Shown: positions 24,650 through 34,465, counted from the stretch's first letter. The stretch is DNA of 64,000 nucleotides from Pelosinus fermentans JBW45 (GCF_000271665.2 NZ_CP010978.1:3564501-3628500); one strand, 5' to 3'. Notes: generated from the letters alone by a model not told the origin. A program made the numbers and translations.

Positions 24650-25255
24650 TTAAGCAACAATAATCACAGTTGTTCCATACTGGACCATTTTATATAGTTC
24701 CGTTAAATCATCATCCTGCAGCGCCAGGCAGCCTTCGGTCCAATTGATCTTCCTTTCTGTTAAATCATCTCGCCCCCCATGAATTCCAATCCATCCTCCA
24801 AGTGCAGTATCTTGAGGCGGCTGTACCTTTTGCTCATTCGCCAAGATAATCTCCTGATACTGGCTTACACTAATCAACTTCTGCTCCATTCCTCTTTGAG
24901 CATGGACTGGATCAGGATAACTTAAACCGATCCATTTACGCCCCAGGTAGGGGTCATCATGTAACAGTTCTTTATCGGTGATAAAAAACGTTCCTTCCGG
25001 CGTACGATTATCACCTTGCCTCTGTTTGTCACCTTGCGTATTTACACCTGATACGCATAAGAACCTTTTCACAGGCTTCCCTTGATAAAATACGGTCATT
25101 GTATTAGCAGATTTCTCTACCAATACAACCACATCTTGCTGCATTGTGATTTCTTGCCATTGAGGCACAGGAGCTGCTTCAACTGCCGAAGCCTTTAGCA
25201 AGAAGCCACCAAATAGTATTATTGCACTAAAAACAAGTAATACTTGCTTATTCAC
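24650..25255 (-). CDS. L,D-transpeptidase-like protein (divergent YkuD)
   Basis: 201 aa with a signal peptide (QVLLVFSAIILFGGFLLKAS). A YkuD-like catalytic region is seen as GIHGGRDDLTERKINWTEGC, followed by LALQDDDLTELYKMV. The Arg after the usual GC motif is replaced (GCLAL), as in the ErfK/YafK-like subgroup. The start codon is GTG with no clear ribosome site, 23 bp after ComB, so translation may be coupled. A role in peptidoglycan cross-linking or hydrolysis is likely. Confidence 0.82.
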   Translation of the reverse strand: MNKQVLLVFSAIILFGGFLLKASAVEAAPVPQWQEITMQQDVVVLVEKSANTMTVFYQGKPVKRFLCVSGVNTQGDKQRQGDNRTPEGTFFITDKELLHDDPYLGRKWIGLSYPDPVHAQRGMEQKLISVSQYQEIILANEQKVQPPQDTALGGWIGIHGGRDDLTERKINWTEGCLALQDDDLTELYKMVQYGTTVIIVA

Positions 25256-25278
25256 TGGTCAATACACCAACTTTGTTA

Positions 25279-25995
25279 TTATTGATTTTTTAGCACAATC
25301 TTTCCCTCTATATATTGAGGTACAATCGTAAGCAAATCGGCACTAAGACAATATTCTACATCATCCATACGACACAAGTCATATAATCGTTTTCCATTTC
25401 GACTTTGGACAGCAGTCTCAACTAGCGTATCCTTGGCTTGAGTATATAATAGTAGGGCTCCGAGAGCTGAGTCACTCAATGTGACTTCGCATTCCGCTTT
25501 AAGCAGCTGAACTAACAATCCTGCACAAAGGGTGTCTTCCAGTGAAAAAAGCCCATCTGTTCCAGCACACACAATTACAAGATCTTTACCATATTGCTTT
25601 GCCTGCATACAAACAGCTTTCGCATTCACAAATGATCCGATGAATGTACGATATGCCTTTTCTGCTGCCTTTATGGCAATCGTACCATTCGTAGTTGTCA
25701 TGACAATGTTTCTACCCGTTACTTTCTCCTTACAAAATTCAAAAGGCGAGTTTCCAAACTCATACCCCTCAATCTTTATTGACTGTCGCTCACCTGCAAA
25801 CAATACTGACCCCATTTGACTAGCCAGAGTCTGTGCATCCTCAATGGATAAGGCGGGAGTAATCGTTTTGCATCCATTCGCAAGAGCAGTGACAATCGTA
25901 GTCGTTGCACGGAATATATCTAAAACGATACAAACACTATCAGAAAGATCCAGAGCAGCAGTCTCTTTTGGCAAAAGTATAACATCAATTTTCAT
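25279..25995 (-). CDS. comB: 2-phosphosulfolactate phosphatase (ComB family)
   Basis: 238 aa. The signature CIVLDIFRATTTIVTALANG, with Asp and Arg of the active site, and later FAGERQSIKIEGYEFGNSPF and NIVMTTTNGTIAI identify ComB. ComB removes phosphate from 2-phosphosulfolactate to give sulfolactate, first known from coenzyme M synthesis; in spore-forming Firmicutes it may instead feed sulfolactate production. ComA and ComC are not in the window. It is followed closely by an L,D-transpeptidase gene. Confidence 0.9.
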   Translation of the reverse strand: MKIDVILLPKETAALDLSDSVCIVLDIFRATTTIVTALANGCKTITPALSIEDAQTLASQMGSVLFAGERQSIKIEGYEFGNSPFEFCKEKVTGRNIVMTTTNGTIAIKAAEKAYRTFIGSFVNAKAVCMQAKQYGKDLVIVCAGTDGLFSLEDTLCAGLLVQLLKAECEVTLSDSALGALLLYTQAKDTLVETAVQSRNGKRLYDLCRMDDVEYCLSADLLTIVPQYIEGKIVLKNQ

Positions 25996-26210
25996 TAATT
26001 CGTTCTTCTCCTTTGTCTAAAACTCCTACAGATTTATAGCAAAAAACCCACGATTTCTTCATAATACCTGTGAATCCTATTTTATCCTTTATGGCTTTAT
26101 TTATCAACTCACTAGTGTATTCACATTATGTATCCAGTGTATTTAGAATTAGAATAAAGGAGTTACATCAAAAATAAATGCCCTGAGGAAACCTCTTACA
26201 AATGGTTTGG

Positions 26211-27098
26211 TTAACTAAAACCGTAGTGCTTTTTAGCAAATAGTATGAACTCACGAGCAGCAAAGGATAGATATCTTCCCTTTTTCCAAACCAAGGCCAA
26301 TCGCAGCCACGGCTTATGATCTGAAAATGGTCGGGAGGCAATCACCTTAGCATCCAGACTTCTACAGATTTTGCTCGGCAGCAATGCGATACCGAGATTG
26401 TCCATTACCATTTGTATCATCCACTCGCGTTGTGAAGTTTCCAAAATAATTTTAGGCTGAAATCCAGCTTGTTTACATGCATTGATGATCATGTCGTGTA
26501 AATGATACTCGTTATTGTACAAAATAAATTGTTCGTCAATCAGTTTATGATAATCCAGAACCTCATATTGGGCAAGCCTATTTGTTGGGTGCATAACTAC
26601 TTCAAGAGGATCTTCCTCAAACCAAATCTTTTCATAGATTTCATTATCCTCCGCAGGTGTAAATATACCAATATCTAAAAGACCGTCTTGAATTGACGCC
26701 TCCACTTTCTTAGGACCAAACTCGTACAGTTGAATATGGATATTAGGATACTCTTTCCTAAAGGAATTGATCATATTCGAAAAAGTCGTAATCGCAGTAA
26801 TTTGAGGTAAACCAATATAGATTTTCCCTGATTGCATTTTCTTTAATTCTCCGAGCTGAGAAGTGATATTTTGAAAAGATGATACAATTTGTTGTGCTTG
26901 CTGCAAAATGATTTCTCCTGCATCCGTCAGCTCCACAGACTTCGTATCACGATAAAATAAAATAACACGAAATTGGCTTTCCAACTCTTTAATCGCCCTG
27001 CTAATGGATGGCTGAGAAATATACATCATCTCAGCCGCTTTACTAAAACTTTTATGACGGGCAACTTCCATAAAACATTCTAAATTTCTTATATCCAA
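26211..27098 (-). CDS. LysR family transcriptional regulator
   Basis: About 295 aa. The TTG at 27098 follows AGGAGGA and gives (L)DIRNLECFMEVARHKSF, the expected LysR N-terminus. The helix-turn-helix continues as KAAEMMYISQPSISRAIKEL. The effector domain contains GKIYIGLPQITAITTF and WMIQMVMDNLGIALLPSKIC, normal for the family. It is divergent from the histidine kinase gene (230 bp gap), and ComB lies downstream in the same orientation; its targets are not evident. Confidence 0.93.
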   Translation of the reverse strand: MDIRNLECFMEVARHKSFSKAAEMMYISQPSISRAIKELESQFRVILFYRDTKSVELTDAGEIILQQAQQIVSSFQNITSQLGELKKMQSGKIYIGLPQITAITTFSNMINSFRKEYPNIHIQLYEFGPKKVEASIQDGLLDIGIFTPAEDNEIYEKIWFEEDPLEVVMHPTNRLAQYEVLDYHKLIDEQFILYNNEYHLHDMIINACKQAGFQPKIILETSQREWMIQMVMDNLGIALLPSKICRSLDAKVIASRPFSDHKPWLRLALVWKKGRYLSFAAREFILFAKKHYGFS

Positions 27099-27328
27099 AA
27101 GAGTTCCTCCTATAGAATACATGAGTTTTATTTACGCAAGTTAGGAAAATCTAACCTAAATTATTAAGCAACATTCGCCACATGTAAAATAATCCCTCCC
27201 ATTAATAAATTATAAAGACATCTAATTATCTATTATTACATAAAATGTTAAATTTCCTGAAGGAAGTTTTATATACCTTGTAGAACGAGTAAATTATATG
27301 TGCTAAATAACTAACATTAGGAGTAATT

Positions 27329-28996
27329 ATGGATATCGTGCTTTTATCGTTAATTGGTTCACTAATTGGAACGGTTGCAATAGTTCTTATCTACATATAT
27401 TTATACCTATTATATCGTGAACGCTACATGGGAATATGGTCAATTAGTTGGCTCATCCTTCTTTCAAGGTATGTCCTTTTTGATTCAGGACTATTTCCTT
27501 GGAAGGATTCATTCTTAGGATTGACTATATACGAAATAATCATCATTGTTAGTGTTCAATCCTATGTATGGGGTACCCACCTCTTTATAAACAGACCAAT
27601 GAATAAATGGTGGTTATACGGAACCATTAGCATGTCCCTCATATGTGTTATTATAAACTTATCAGTATCCTCATTGGCTCACAAATTATTTCTCCCTATA
27701 TTTTTAAGTAGTTGTATAGGAATATGGATTGGTATAACCTTCCTGCGCCATTTTAAACAGCAGGAGCTTGGGAGCTTAGTTACTGGTTATGCTTTTATTG
27801 CATGGAGCCTTCTCAGTTTAGGCTTACCTTTTCTAGCCTTTAATACACAGATACTTCCCTGGTGTTACTTATTAGGTGGGATGTTACGTCTGACAATAGC
27901 GATTGGCACTTTAATGCTATATTTTGAAAAAACTCGAACAGATTTAACCAATAAAGAGACTCAATATCGTTTATTAGCAGATAATGCTGTTGACATTATT
28001 TATTCTTATAAATTTTCTCCTGAAAAAAAACTTGAGTATATAAGTCCATCAGTTGTAATGGCTACAGGTTTTTCCGCTGAAGAATATTATGCAAACCATA
28101 AATTAGTTTTGGATCTGATACACCCTGATGATAATGTCTTAATTAAAGATTTTATAATGAACTTCCCATCCTCCATTATACTACCTCTGACTTTGCGTAT
28201 AATTCGAAAAGATAAAATGGTTCTATGGATTGAACAAAAATGCGTCCCTATTTATGATAAAGATGGTCGGCTCTCAGCCTTGCAAGGTATCATCCGAGAT
28301 ATCACGTTACGAAAAAAATTAGAGCAAATGTCCTCTCTCTTTGATCGGATGAATATGGTAGGCAGTATGGCTGCAACTGTTGCCCACGAGATTAGAAATC
28401 CCATGACTACAGTACGCGGTTACTTACAAGTATTGAGTAGAAAGCATGAATATTTAAAAGATAAAGATAAATTCAAATTAATGATCGAAGAAATAGATAG
28501 GGCAAATGGAATCATTCGAGAATACCTTTCTCTATCTCGAGAAAAGTTAGTTATTTTAAAACAATGCTCTATCAACACTATTATTGAAGCATTATTCCCA
28601 TTAATTCAGGCTGATGCAACCGCTTCTAAAGTATCTGTAAATCTTGATATTACACCAGTTCCCGAATTGTTGCTAGATGAAAATGAAATTCGTCAATTGC
28701 TGCTTAATTTGGTACGTAATGGTATTGAAGCAATGTCAGCAGGCGGCAATGTGGATATTCGCACCTTCCTAGAAGATAACAAAGTTGTTTTATCAATTAG
28801 TGACCAAGGTTTAGGAATTCCCTCCCACATACTTGATAAGCTAGGTACGCCCTTTATCACTACAAAAGACACCGGAACAGGCTTAGGGCTTCCCATTTGT
28901 TATCAAATAGCTCACAGACATAATGCCACTATTAAAATAAATACCAGCCAGGAAGGAACTACTTTTTCTGTTTATTTCAATTCACAAGTATCATAA
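27329..28996 (+). CDS. PAS-domain sensor histidine kinase, orphan
   Basis: 555 aa. About seven hydrophobic helices (residues 5-210) form a membrane sensor. A PAS domain follows (about 215-330, YRLLADNAVDIIYSYKFSPE, with IIRDITLRKK at its end). The HisKA H-box is VAHEIRNPMTTVRGYLQVLS with the phospho-His near residue 353. The HATPase domain has LLLNLVRNGIEAM, DQGLGIP and GTGLGLPICY. The H-box resembles that of sporulation kinases of the KinA-E type. No response regulator is adjacent, so it is an orphan that could feed Spo0F/Spo0A; that is inference. Confidence 0.93.
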   Translation: MDIVLLSLIGSLIGTVAIVLIYIYLYLLYRERYMGIWSISWLILLSRYVLFDSGLFPWKDSFLGLTIYEIIIIVSVQSYVWGTHLFINRPMNKWWLYGTISMSLICVIINLSVSSLAHKLFLPIFLSSCIGIWIGITFLRHFKQQELGSLVTGYAFIAWSLLSLGLPFLAFNTQILPWCYLLGGMLRLTIAIGTLMLYFEKTRTDLTNKETQYRLLADNAVDIIYSYKFSPEKKLEYISPSVVMATGFSAEEYYANHKLVLDLIHPDDNVLIKDFIMNFPSSIILPLTLRIIRKDKMVLWIEQKCVPIYDKDGRLSALQGIIRDITLRKKLEQMSSLFDRMNMVGSMAATVAHEIRNPMTTVRGYLQVLSRKHEYLKDKDKFKLMIEEIDRANGIIREYLSLSREKLVILKQCSINTIIEALFPLIQADATASKVSVNLDITPVPELLLDENEIRQLLLNLVRNGIEAMSAGGNVDIRTFLEDNKVVLSISDQGLGIPSHILDKLGTPFITTKDTGTGLGLPICYQIAHRHNATIKINTSQEGTTFSVYFNSQVS

Positions 28997-28999
28997 TCT

Positions 29000-29047
29000 A
29001 AATCCCTTTATCAGTGAATAATATTTCATCTGAAAAAGGGATTTTTT
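29000..29047 (+). terminator. Terminator after the histidine kinase gene
   Basis: Arms AAATCCCTTT and AAAGGGATTT with a further CAG/CTG pairing, followed by T residues, just past the kinase stop. Confidence 0.8.
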
Positions 29048-29218
29048 ATGTCAAAATATTATATATTTCTGCTTATTTCCCTACTATTCTACAATTTACA
29101 AGGAATCTAGAACTTCTCTTCGTATCCCTTATTAGGGGAGGTGATAGTTATGAAAACGTAGGCTTTTATTTTGAAGAGCCCTTTCGTTAACTAGCTATTA
29201 TAAAGGAGAGAATTAATA

Positions 29219-30364
29219 ATGAATAACGATCAAAAAACAACATCTAACACTATAGTTGCTTCTGAAAGTCCAATTAAAATTGGCATAGCCATTACCGCGG
29301 AAGAAAAACGTGAAATATACCATTTCCGCTATCAAATCTATGTAGAAGAAATGTCTAAGAGTATTGAGGATGTAGACTACGAGAATGAGCTGTTACATGA
29401 TGAACTTGATGAATGGGCATTTTTGATATACGCGAAAATTGATTCAAAGCTTATTGCAACCGCACGAATTAACATCGGTATTCTAGCAAAAATTCCACAG
29501 CAGATTGTAGAAATTCTTTCATTAAATAAGTTTTCAGAATTTAATAACGAAAACATTGTTCAGAAATTTTCCTATTGTGCAAAATTAATGGTTCATCCCT
29601 TATATCGAAGCTCACCTGCTCTATATCTACTTATGGCAAAATGTTACGAACTTGCTTACCAGAATCAAGTACAATTTGCCTTTTCTCTCTGCAATCTTCA
29701 TTTAGTGCGCCTTTACGAACAAATGGGCTTTCACCGTTATACCAATAATTTTTTTTTAGGGGGATATGGTTTAGTCGTGCCTGTAGTATTTGTTGTTAAT
29801 GATACTCACCATTTACGCTCCGTACGTTCACCACTCTTACGCATTGCCCGAAAAAGAGAATTAGTGACCACACAGGCAGTTGAATGGTACTACGAAAAAT
29901 TTACGAAACACTCTTCAATTGTAAATAGTCAAATCATTACAGAAGAAGAACTATGGTCTATTGTATGCAAATTTCTGCATCATCCGCCAACAGAAGCTAT
30001 AAGTATATTACATGGATTATCGGAAACAGAAGCAAAAAAATTCCTTCACTCTTGTGGCAGTCTCGTACAATGCGCTACAGGAGATATCATTACTACTCAA
30101 AGTGAAATTAGCTATACTTATGATATATTGCTTTCTGGAAAGCTAAAATCACTGACTTTTCATCACCCTATTAAAGAATATACAGTATCTGGACAACACT
30201 TCGGCGCAAATGGCTTAACGGAGCACAACAAACATACAGAAGATATTGTGGCAGTTAACTCCGTGGAGATATTCGTATTATCAGGTATGGCTTTTCCTCG
30301 TTTCTTCCACTCTCACCCTGATATCGCTCACAAAATCACGCGAACCCTTTCTAACTTACGTTAG
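29219..30364 (+). CDS. GNAT/autoinducer synthase-like acyltransferase fused to cyclic nucleotide-binding domain
   Basis: 381 aa. The N-terminal half (about 20-200) has the fold signature of LuxI/FeeM-like N-acyltransferases: EIYHFRYQIYVEEMSKSIED, ATARINIG and later CAKLMVHPLYRSSPALYLLM. FAFSLCNLHLVRLYEQMGFH closes the acyl-CoA/ACP site. The C-terminal part (about 270-378) resembles a CRP-type cyclic nucleotide-binding domain (SLVQCATGDIITTQSEISYT, ILLSGKLKSL, VSGQHFGANGL), with no DNA-binding helix-turn-helix. The fusion suggests an acyltransferase controlled by a nucleotide ligand. Substrate and ligand are not predictable. It stands alone. Confidence 0.75.
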   Translation: MNNDQKTTSNTIVASESPIKIGIAITAEEKREIYHFRYQIYVEEMSKSIEDVDYENELLHDELDEWAFLIYAKIDSKLIATARINIGILAKIPQQIVEILSLNKFSEFNNENIVQKFSYCAKLMVHPLYRSSPALYLLMAKCYELAYQNQVQFAFSLCNLHLVRLYEQMGFHRYTNNFFLGGYGLVVPVVFVVNDTHHLRSVRSPLLRIARKRELVTTQAVEWYYEKFTKHSSIVNSQIITEEELWSIVCKFLHHPPTEAISILHGLSETEAKKFLHSCGSLVQCATGDIITTQSEISYTYDILLSGKLKSLTFHHPIKEYTVSGQHFGANGLTEHNKHTEDIVAVNSVEIFVLSGMAFPRFFHSHPDIAHKITRTLSNLR

Positions 30365-30545
30365 GAAGAATTAGAGAAATCTATACTTAAGCAGACAGCA
30401 GCAATTGCCGTTAGTATTTTCTATGCTAACAGCAATTGCTCTGCTAGTACGTTATTTAATCGAAAAACATATAAATTCTATAGTAAATTCAATATAAATG
30501 GTAAAAAAATGCTATTATTGCATAATTTTAGTGAAAAAAAAGTAT

Positions 30546-30574
30546 TTGATTTCGAATACTAATCAAGGTATTAT
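30546..30574 (+). promoter_or_regulatory. Sigma-A promoter of htpG
   Basis: TTGATT and TATTAT with 17-bp spacing, directly upstream of the CIRCE element. Confidence 0.7.
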
Positions 30575-30586
30575 AGAGAAAGAGAG

Positions 30587-30613
30587 TTAGCACTCACTCA
30601 AAGAGAGTGCTAA
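30587..30613. promoter_or_regulatory. CIRCE element (HrcA operator)
   Basis: TTAGCACTC-N9-GAGTGCTAA matches the CIRCE consensus exactly. It lies at the predicted transcription start, 45 bp before htpG. HrcA is the known repressor of this element. Confidence 0.97.
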
Positions 30614-30657
30614 TAAAAGAAAATATACATATAAATTTATAAAAGGAGACTTTTTAC

Positions 30658-32616
30658 ATGAGCCAAGAACCAACTAATAAGCAAACCAGAGAATTCCAAG
30701 CGGAAACCAAGCAATTATTAGACTTAATGATTCACTCCATTTATACAAATAAGGAGATTTTTTTACGAGAGCTGATCTCTAACGCTTCCGATGCCATTGA
30801 TAAAATTCGCTTTGAATCCTTAACCAATCATGATCTATTAGAAGGACAATCCGACTTTGAAATTTTCATTGTCCCTGATGAATCGATGCATACTCTAACA
30901 ATCTCAGATAATGGTATTGGTATGACCTATGACGAAGTAGTCGAAAATATTGGAACCATTGCTAAATCAGGTACTAAATCCTTTCTTGAAAAATTAAAAG
31001 AGAAAGAAACAGCTACCGATAACGAATTAATCGGTCAATTTGGCGTTGGCTTTTATTCTGCTTTCATGGTTTCTGACAAAGTTACCCTGATCACTCGTGC
31101 TCCTGGACAAGCCAAAGGGGTTAAGTGGCAATCCAGCGGTGATGGAACATACACTATTGAAGAAGCGGAAAAAGAAGCACGCGGTACTACCATTATTATC
31201 ACTCTCAATGATGAATTTACTGCTGCCGACGGCTCCAAAGAAAATTTCTTAGACCGCTACACCATTGAAAATTTGATCAAAAAATACTCAGACTATATCC
31301 GCTACCCTATTAAAATGAACTTCATCAAGGAAGAAAAGCCCAAAGATGAAGAAGGTAAGGTAATTGAAGATGCTCCAGCGACAGAGACTGTAGAGGTTCG
31401 GACCTTGAACTCCATGACGCCTCTATGGACTCGCAATAAGAATGACATTTCGGCAGAAGAGTACCATACCTTCTACAAAAATCTCTTCCACGACTGGGAA
31501 GATCCTCTAAAATTAATTCATTCCAAGGCAGAAGGTACTGTAGAATACACAAGTCTATTGTTTATTCCTTCTCGTGCCCCTTTTGATTTATACACTCAAA
31601 AATCATCCTCTGGAATCCGCCTTTATTCAAAACAGATTTTCATCATGGACAACTGCCAAGATCTTCTCCCTGAATATCTGCGATTCGTGAAAGGCTTAGT
31701 GGATTCTCCCGATTTTTCCCTCAATATATCTCGCGAGCTGCTGCAGCATAGCAAACAGTTAAAATTAATTGGAAAGAATCTCGAAAAAAGCGTGCTGAAA
31801 ACCTTAGAAAATCTCCTTGCTAATGAGCGACCTACCTATGAAAAATTCTGGAAAGAATTTGGCAAAGCTCTTAAAGTAGGAGCCTATACAGATTTCCAAA
31901 GTCGTGATAAATTAAAAGATTTATTACTATTCTCTTCCTCCTACGCAACGGAAGAATTGACAACCTTACATGATTACATCGAACGTATGTCAGAAAATCA
32001 AAAAGTCATCTACTATGCCACAGGTAAAGATCGTGCTTCCGTAGAACGGTTACCGCAAATGGAACTGCTGAAAGAGAAAGGTATTGAAGTTCTCTATCTG
32101 TATGATCAGGTTGATGAGTTTACGATTGATGCATTACAGGAATATAAAGAGAAAAAATTCCAATCCATCAGTCGCGGCGAACTGAACTTGGACGATATCG
32201 ACTCTCCCGAAGCTAAAAAAGACACAGAAGCTATTTTAAAAGAAAATGAGTCCTTAATCAAAGCAATCAAAGAGCATTTGAAAGGAAAAATAGCTGATGT
32301 AAAGATTAGTAATCGATTAAAATCCAGTGCTGTTTGTCTTGTTAGTGATGATAATGGCATCAGTCTTTCCATGGAGCAAATTTTATCAGAAATGAATAAT
32401 ACCATGTATAAGGCTAGCCGAATCCTGGAATTAAATCCAAATCACGATGTCTTTACTGTCTTAAAAGACTTACATGAAGCAACCCCTGATTCTGAAGCCT
32501 TCAAGGATTATTGTGACCTATTATACGTACAAGCAATGCTTATTGAGGGTCTGCTCCCAGAAGATCCAATCAGTTTTGCTAATAAAGTATCCAACTTAAT
32601 GGCACGTAAGAGCTAA
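30658..32616 (+). CDS. htpG: Chaperone protein HtpG (Hsp90)
   Basis: 652 aa. The GHKL ATPase domain is clear: EIFLRELISNASDAIDKIRF, DNGIGMTYDEVVENIGTIAK and GQFGVGFYSAFMV. The middle domain has LFIPSRAPFDL and LNISRELLQ with the catalytic Arg. The C-terminal dimerisation region is present. It is a cytosolic ATP-dependent chaperone. The gene is monocistronic between a sigma-A/CIRCE control region and a strong terminator, so it is probably in the HrcA heat-shock regulon, which is not how B. subtilis htpG is controlled. Confidence 0.97.
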   Translation: MSQEPTNKQTREFQAETKQLLDLMIHSIYTNKEIFLRELISNASDAIDKIRFESLTNHDLLEGQSDFEIFIVPDESMHTLTISDNGIGMTYDEVVENIGTIAKSGTKSFLEKLKEKETATDNELIGQFGVGFYSAFMVSDKVTLITRAPGQAKGVKWQSSGDGTYTIEEAEKEARGTTIIITLNDEFTAADGSKENFLDRYTIENLIKKYSDYIRYPIKMNFIKEEKPKDEEGKVIEDAPATETVEVRTLNSMTPLWTRNKNDISAEEYHTFYKNLFHDWEDPLKLIHSKAEGTVEYTSLLFIPSRAPFDLYTQKSSSGIRLYSKQIFIMDNCQDLLPEYLRFVKGLVDSPDFSLNISRELLQHSKQLKLIGKNLEKSVLKTLENLLANERPTYEKFWKEFGKALKVGAYTDFQSRDKLKDLLLFSSSYATEELTTLHDYIERMSENQKVIYYATGKDRASVERLPQMELLKEKGIEVLYLYDQVDEFTIDALQEYKEKKFQSISRGELNLDDIDSPEAKKDTEAILKENESLIKAIKEHLKGKIADVKISNRLKSSAVCLVSDDNGISLSMEQILSEMNNTMYKASRILELNPNHDVFTVLKDLHEATPDSEAFKDYCDLLYVQAMLIEGLLPEDPISFANKVSNLMARKS

Positions 32617-32703
32617 AGAAGACTTGGCTCAGATTTTAACTCCACCTGAATCTTTAGTCGTACTTATCCTAGGATAAATAGTTTTCTACGATACTATTTA
32701 AAG

Positions 32704-32740
32704 AAGCTTGAACCACATTCAAAATGGTTCAAGCTTTTTT
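32704..32740 (+). terminator. Terminator after htpG
   Basis: Arms AAGCTTGAACCA and TGGTTCAAGCTT followed by TTTT. Confidence 0.88.
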
Positions 32741-32810
32741 CTTTAAAGTGCTTTCCTTCCATTAGAATATCCATGCTGCGGCTGTTAACCATATAGTTTT
32801 TGAATAAAAA

Positions 32811-32837
32811 GGAGCAACGGCAGGGGTCCGTTGCTCC
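32811..32837. terminator. Terminator after the small coiled-coil gene
   Basis: Perfect 10-bp arms GGAGCAACGG and CCGTTGCTCC with a seven-base loop. T-rich on both strands (five T on the minus strand, three to four on the plus). Confidence 0.8.
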
Positions 32838-32854
32838 TTTTCATGCAAAAATAT

Positions 32855-33121
32855 TCAAGCTCTTTTCTCTTTTACTCTTTCTAATCGGATGATCTTTGCT
32901 TCTTGCTTAAAAATTCTTCGATTTAAGGCTTCGATGTCATCGCTTAACTCGGCTATGGACTCCTTAGTTGCTGTTCGTTCCAGTATAGCGATTATATCCT
33001 TTTGTTGTTCTGTAATGACTTTTTTAATCTCATCCTTGGTAACCATATTTTTTTCTATAGCATCCAATCGTTTGCTTATTTGAGTTTGTCCTTCGAGTAT
33101 CTGCTGCAAGATCTTTTCCAT
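32855..33121 (-). CDS. Small coiled-coil protein, function unknown
   Basis: 88 aa, almost entirely predicted helix with heptad patterning (ILQQILEGQTQISKRLDAIE and SIAELSDDIEALNRRIFKQE). There is no signal peptide or membrane segment. GGGAGGT lies at the right distance before the ATG, and a strong terminator follows, so it is a real single-gene unit. Similar short coiled-coil proteins are common in Negativicutes, but I know of no assigned role. Confidence 0.75.
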   Translation of the reverse strand: MEKILQQILEGQTQISKRLDAIEKNMVTKDEIKKVITEQQKDIIAILERTATKESIAELSDDIEALNRRIFKQEAKIIRLERVKEKRA

Positions 33122-33327
33122 TTGTACCTCCCATGTTTAATTATTTTCCGTTACATCTTTAGTTTATTCTATCATAAACCTTTATTTATGGACAGTGTAA
33201 ATCCTTGTCTTACTATCTCAGCTCGTGACTTTTATTATAAGTCTCTCTTTCTCTAACTCAGACCTACCCTAACAACTTCCTCTTCTATCTTCTGACAGAC
33301 TCCCATACTAACAAGCAAATGAACCGT

Positions 33328-33365
33328 AAAAAAATATAAAAGACAAAACCATTCTATTTGTCTTT
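33328..33365 (-). terminator. Terminator after the AEC transporter gene
   Basis: Arms AAAGACAAA and TTTGTCTTT; on the minus strand followed by TATATTTTTTT. It begins right after the stop codon. Confidence 0.75.
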
Positions 33366-33367
33366 CT

Positions 33368-34330
33368 TCAATGAACCAAGCTACTCGTTGTAATCCAAAA
33401 AAACAATATCGGATACACCAGCACTAAAAAAACTGCTGTAGTTAATACAAACGCTGCACCAGAGACATGTAAATTTAGACCGTACAGCCTGGCGGTCACA
33501 ATGGCATTTATTCCTGTAGGTACACTGGCTAAAATCAAAATCGTACCAAGCAAAGCTTGATCATTAAAGACTTCCCGGGCTAATAGGTATCCGATTATCG
33601 GCGTAATTACAAGCTTTATCGGTACCAGATCAAAAGTAGAGCTATAATACTCTTTCATTCCTGAAAAGTTAATACTATATCCTGCTGGAATCAAAGCCGT
33701 CCAGGCTGCAATGTGTACCAAAGGATCGAATACTGCACCAAAAAAGGCAGGACGCGGCACGCCACTTACGCAGAGGATTATGCCAATGATGAGTCCTACA
33801 ACTGGTAACTGATTCCGATTCAAAAACATAGAAGCAAACGTAATTTTTTGTTTTTCTATTCCAGAGCAGCTTTGCTGCCGATAATACTGTGCCATAGGAA
33901 AACAAAATAAAAACAATACTAAATTTTGAGCTAAGCCAACGATCTGCGTGTAGGCAAAAGCCGCTTCGCCAAATATAATATAGGCACAAAGCCCGCCCAA
34001 GGTTCCAGAATTGGATAAAATAGCCGACGCTAAGTAGCTTCCTTTCTCCAGACAATTCGTATACTTGTGTTTTGATGCAAAATAGGCAGCAGTACCAGGA
34101 ATGATACTCAGCAGGATTCCAAAAAAGGGCAGCCAAATTAACTCCCATTTCAAAGGTAAAGCCCAGAAACTAAGAATGGATAACGCCGTAGAGATTACTA
34201 GAATATTAACTACGATCAATTTATCGCAATTTTTCTCGCTCAAGTATTGCCTGCGTCGAAAAAAGTACCCCAACATGAGGGGAAGTAAAAGATCCATAAA
34301 AACATATACCAATTTTAACTTTATATCCAT
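33368..34330 (-). CDS. AEC family transporter (auxin efflux carrier-like)
   Basis: 320 aa with about ten transmembrane helices. The N-terminal LLLPLMLGYFFRRRQYLSEK and helix 4 ILSNSGTLGGLCAYIIFGEA are typical of bacterial AEC proteins, and the C-terminal half ends with IPTGINAIVTAR-like sequence (SVPTGINAIVTARLYGLN). Characterised bacterial members move malate, malonate or similar anions; the substrate here is unknown. AGAGGT precedes the ATG. It is a single-gene unit. Confidence 0.88.
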   Translation of the reverse strand: MDIKLKLVYVFMDLLLPLMLGYFFRRRQYLSEKNCDKLIVVNILVISTALSILSFWALPLKWELIWLPFFGILLSIIPGTAAYFASKHKYTNCLEKGSYLASAILSNSGTLGGLCAYIIFGEAAFAYTQIVGLAQNLVLFLFCFPMAQYYRQQSCSGIEKQKITFASMFLNRNQLPVVGLIIGIILCVSGVPRPAFFGAVFDPLVHIAAWTALIPAGYSINFSGMKEYYSSTFDLVPIKLVITPIIGYLLAREVFNDQALLGTILILASVPTGINAIVTARLYGLNLHVSGAAFVLTTAVFLVLVYPILFFWITTSSLVH

Positions 34331-34465
34331 GATTGAACCTCTTTTTTATCACTTATACACCATTTTTATTCATTTATGTTCTATTCTGTTATAAATTGTA
34401 TTTTCCTTCCACTCATTTTTCTGAATTTTTTCATCTCATAAAAATGTGCTTTAAATTTGATACTA

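Noticed and set aside
29149-29160. Minimal open frame ATG-AAA-ACG-TAG behind a good ribosome site
   Set aside because: It would encode only three residues; could be chance, and no attenuator hairpin pairs with it.
30390-30447. Imperfect inverted repeat with AGCAATTGC and GCAATTGCT arms
   Set aside because: No T tract follows and no binding protein is suggested; could be a weak terminator after the GNAT fusion gene, but support is low.
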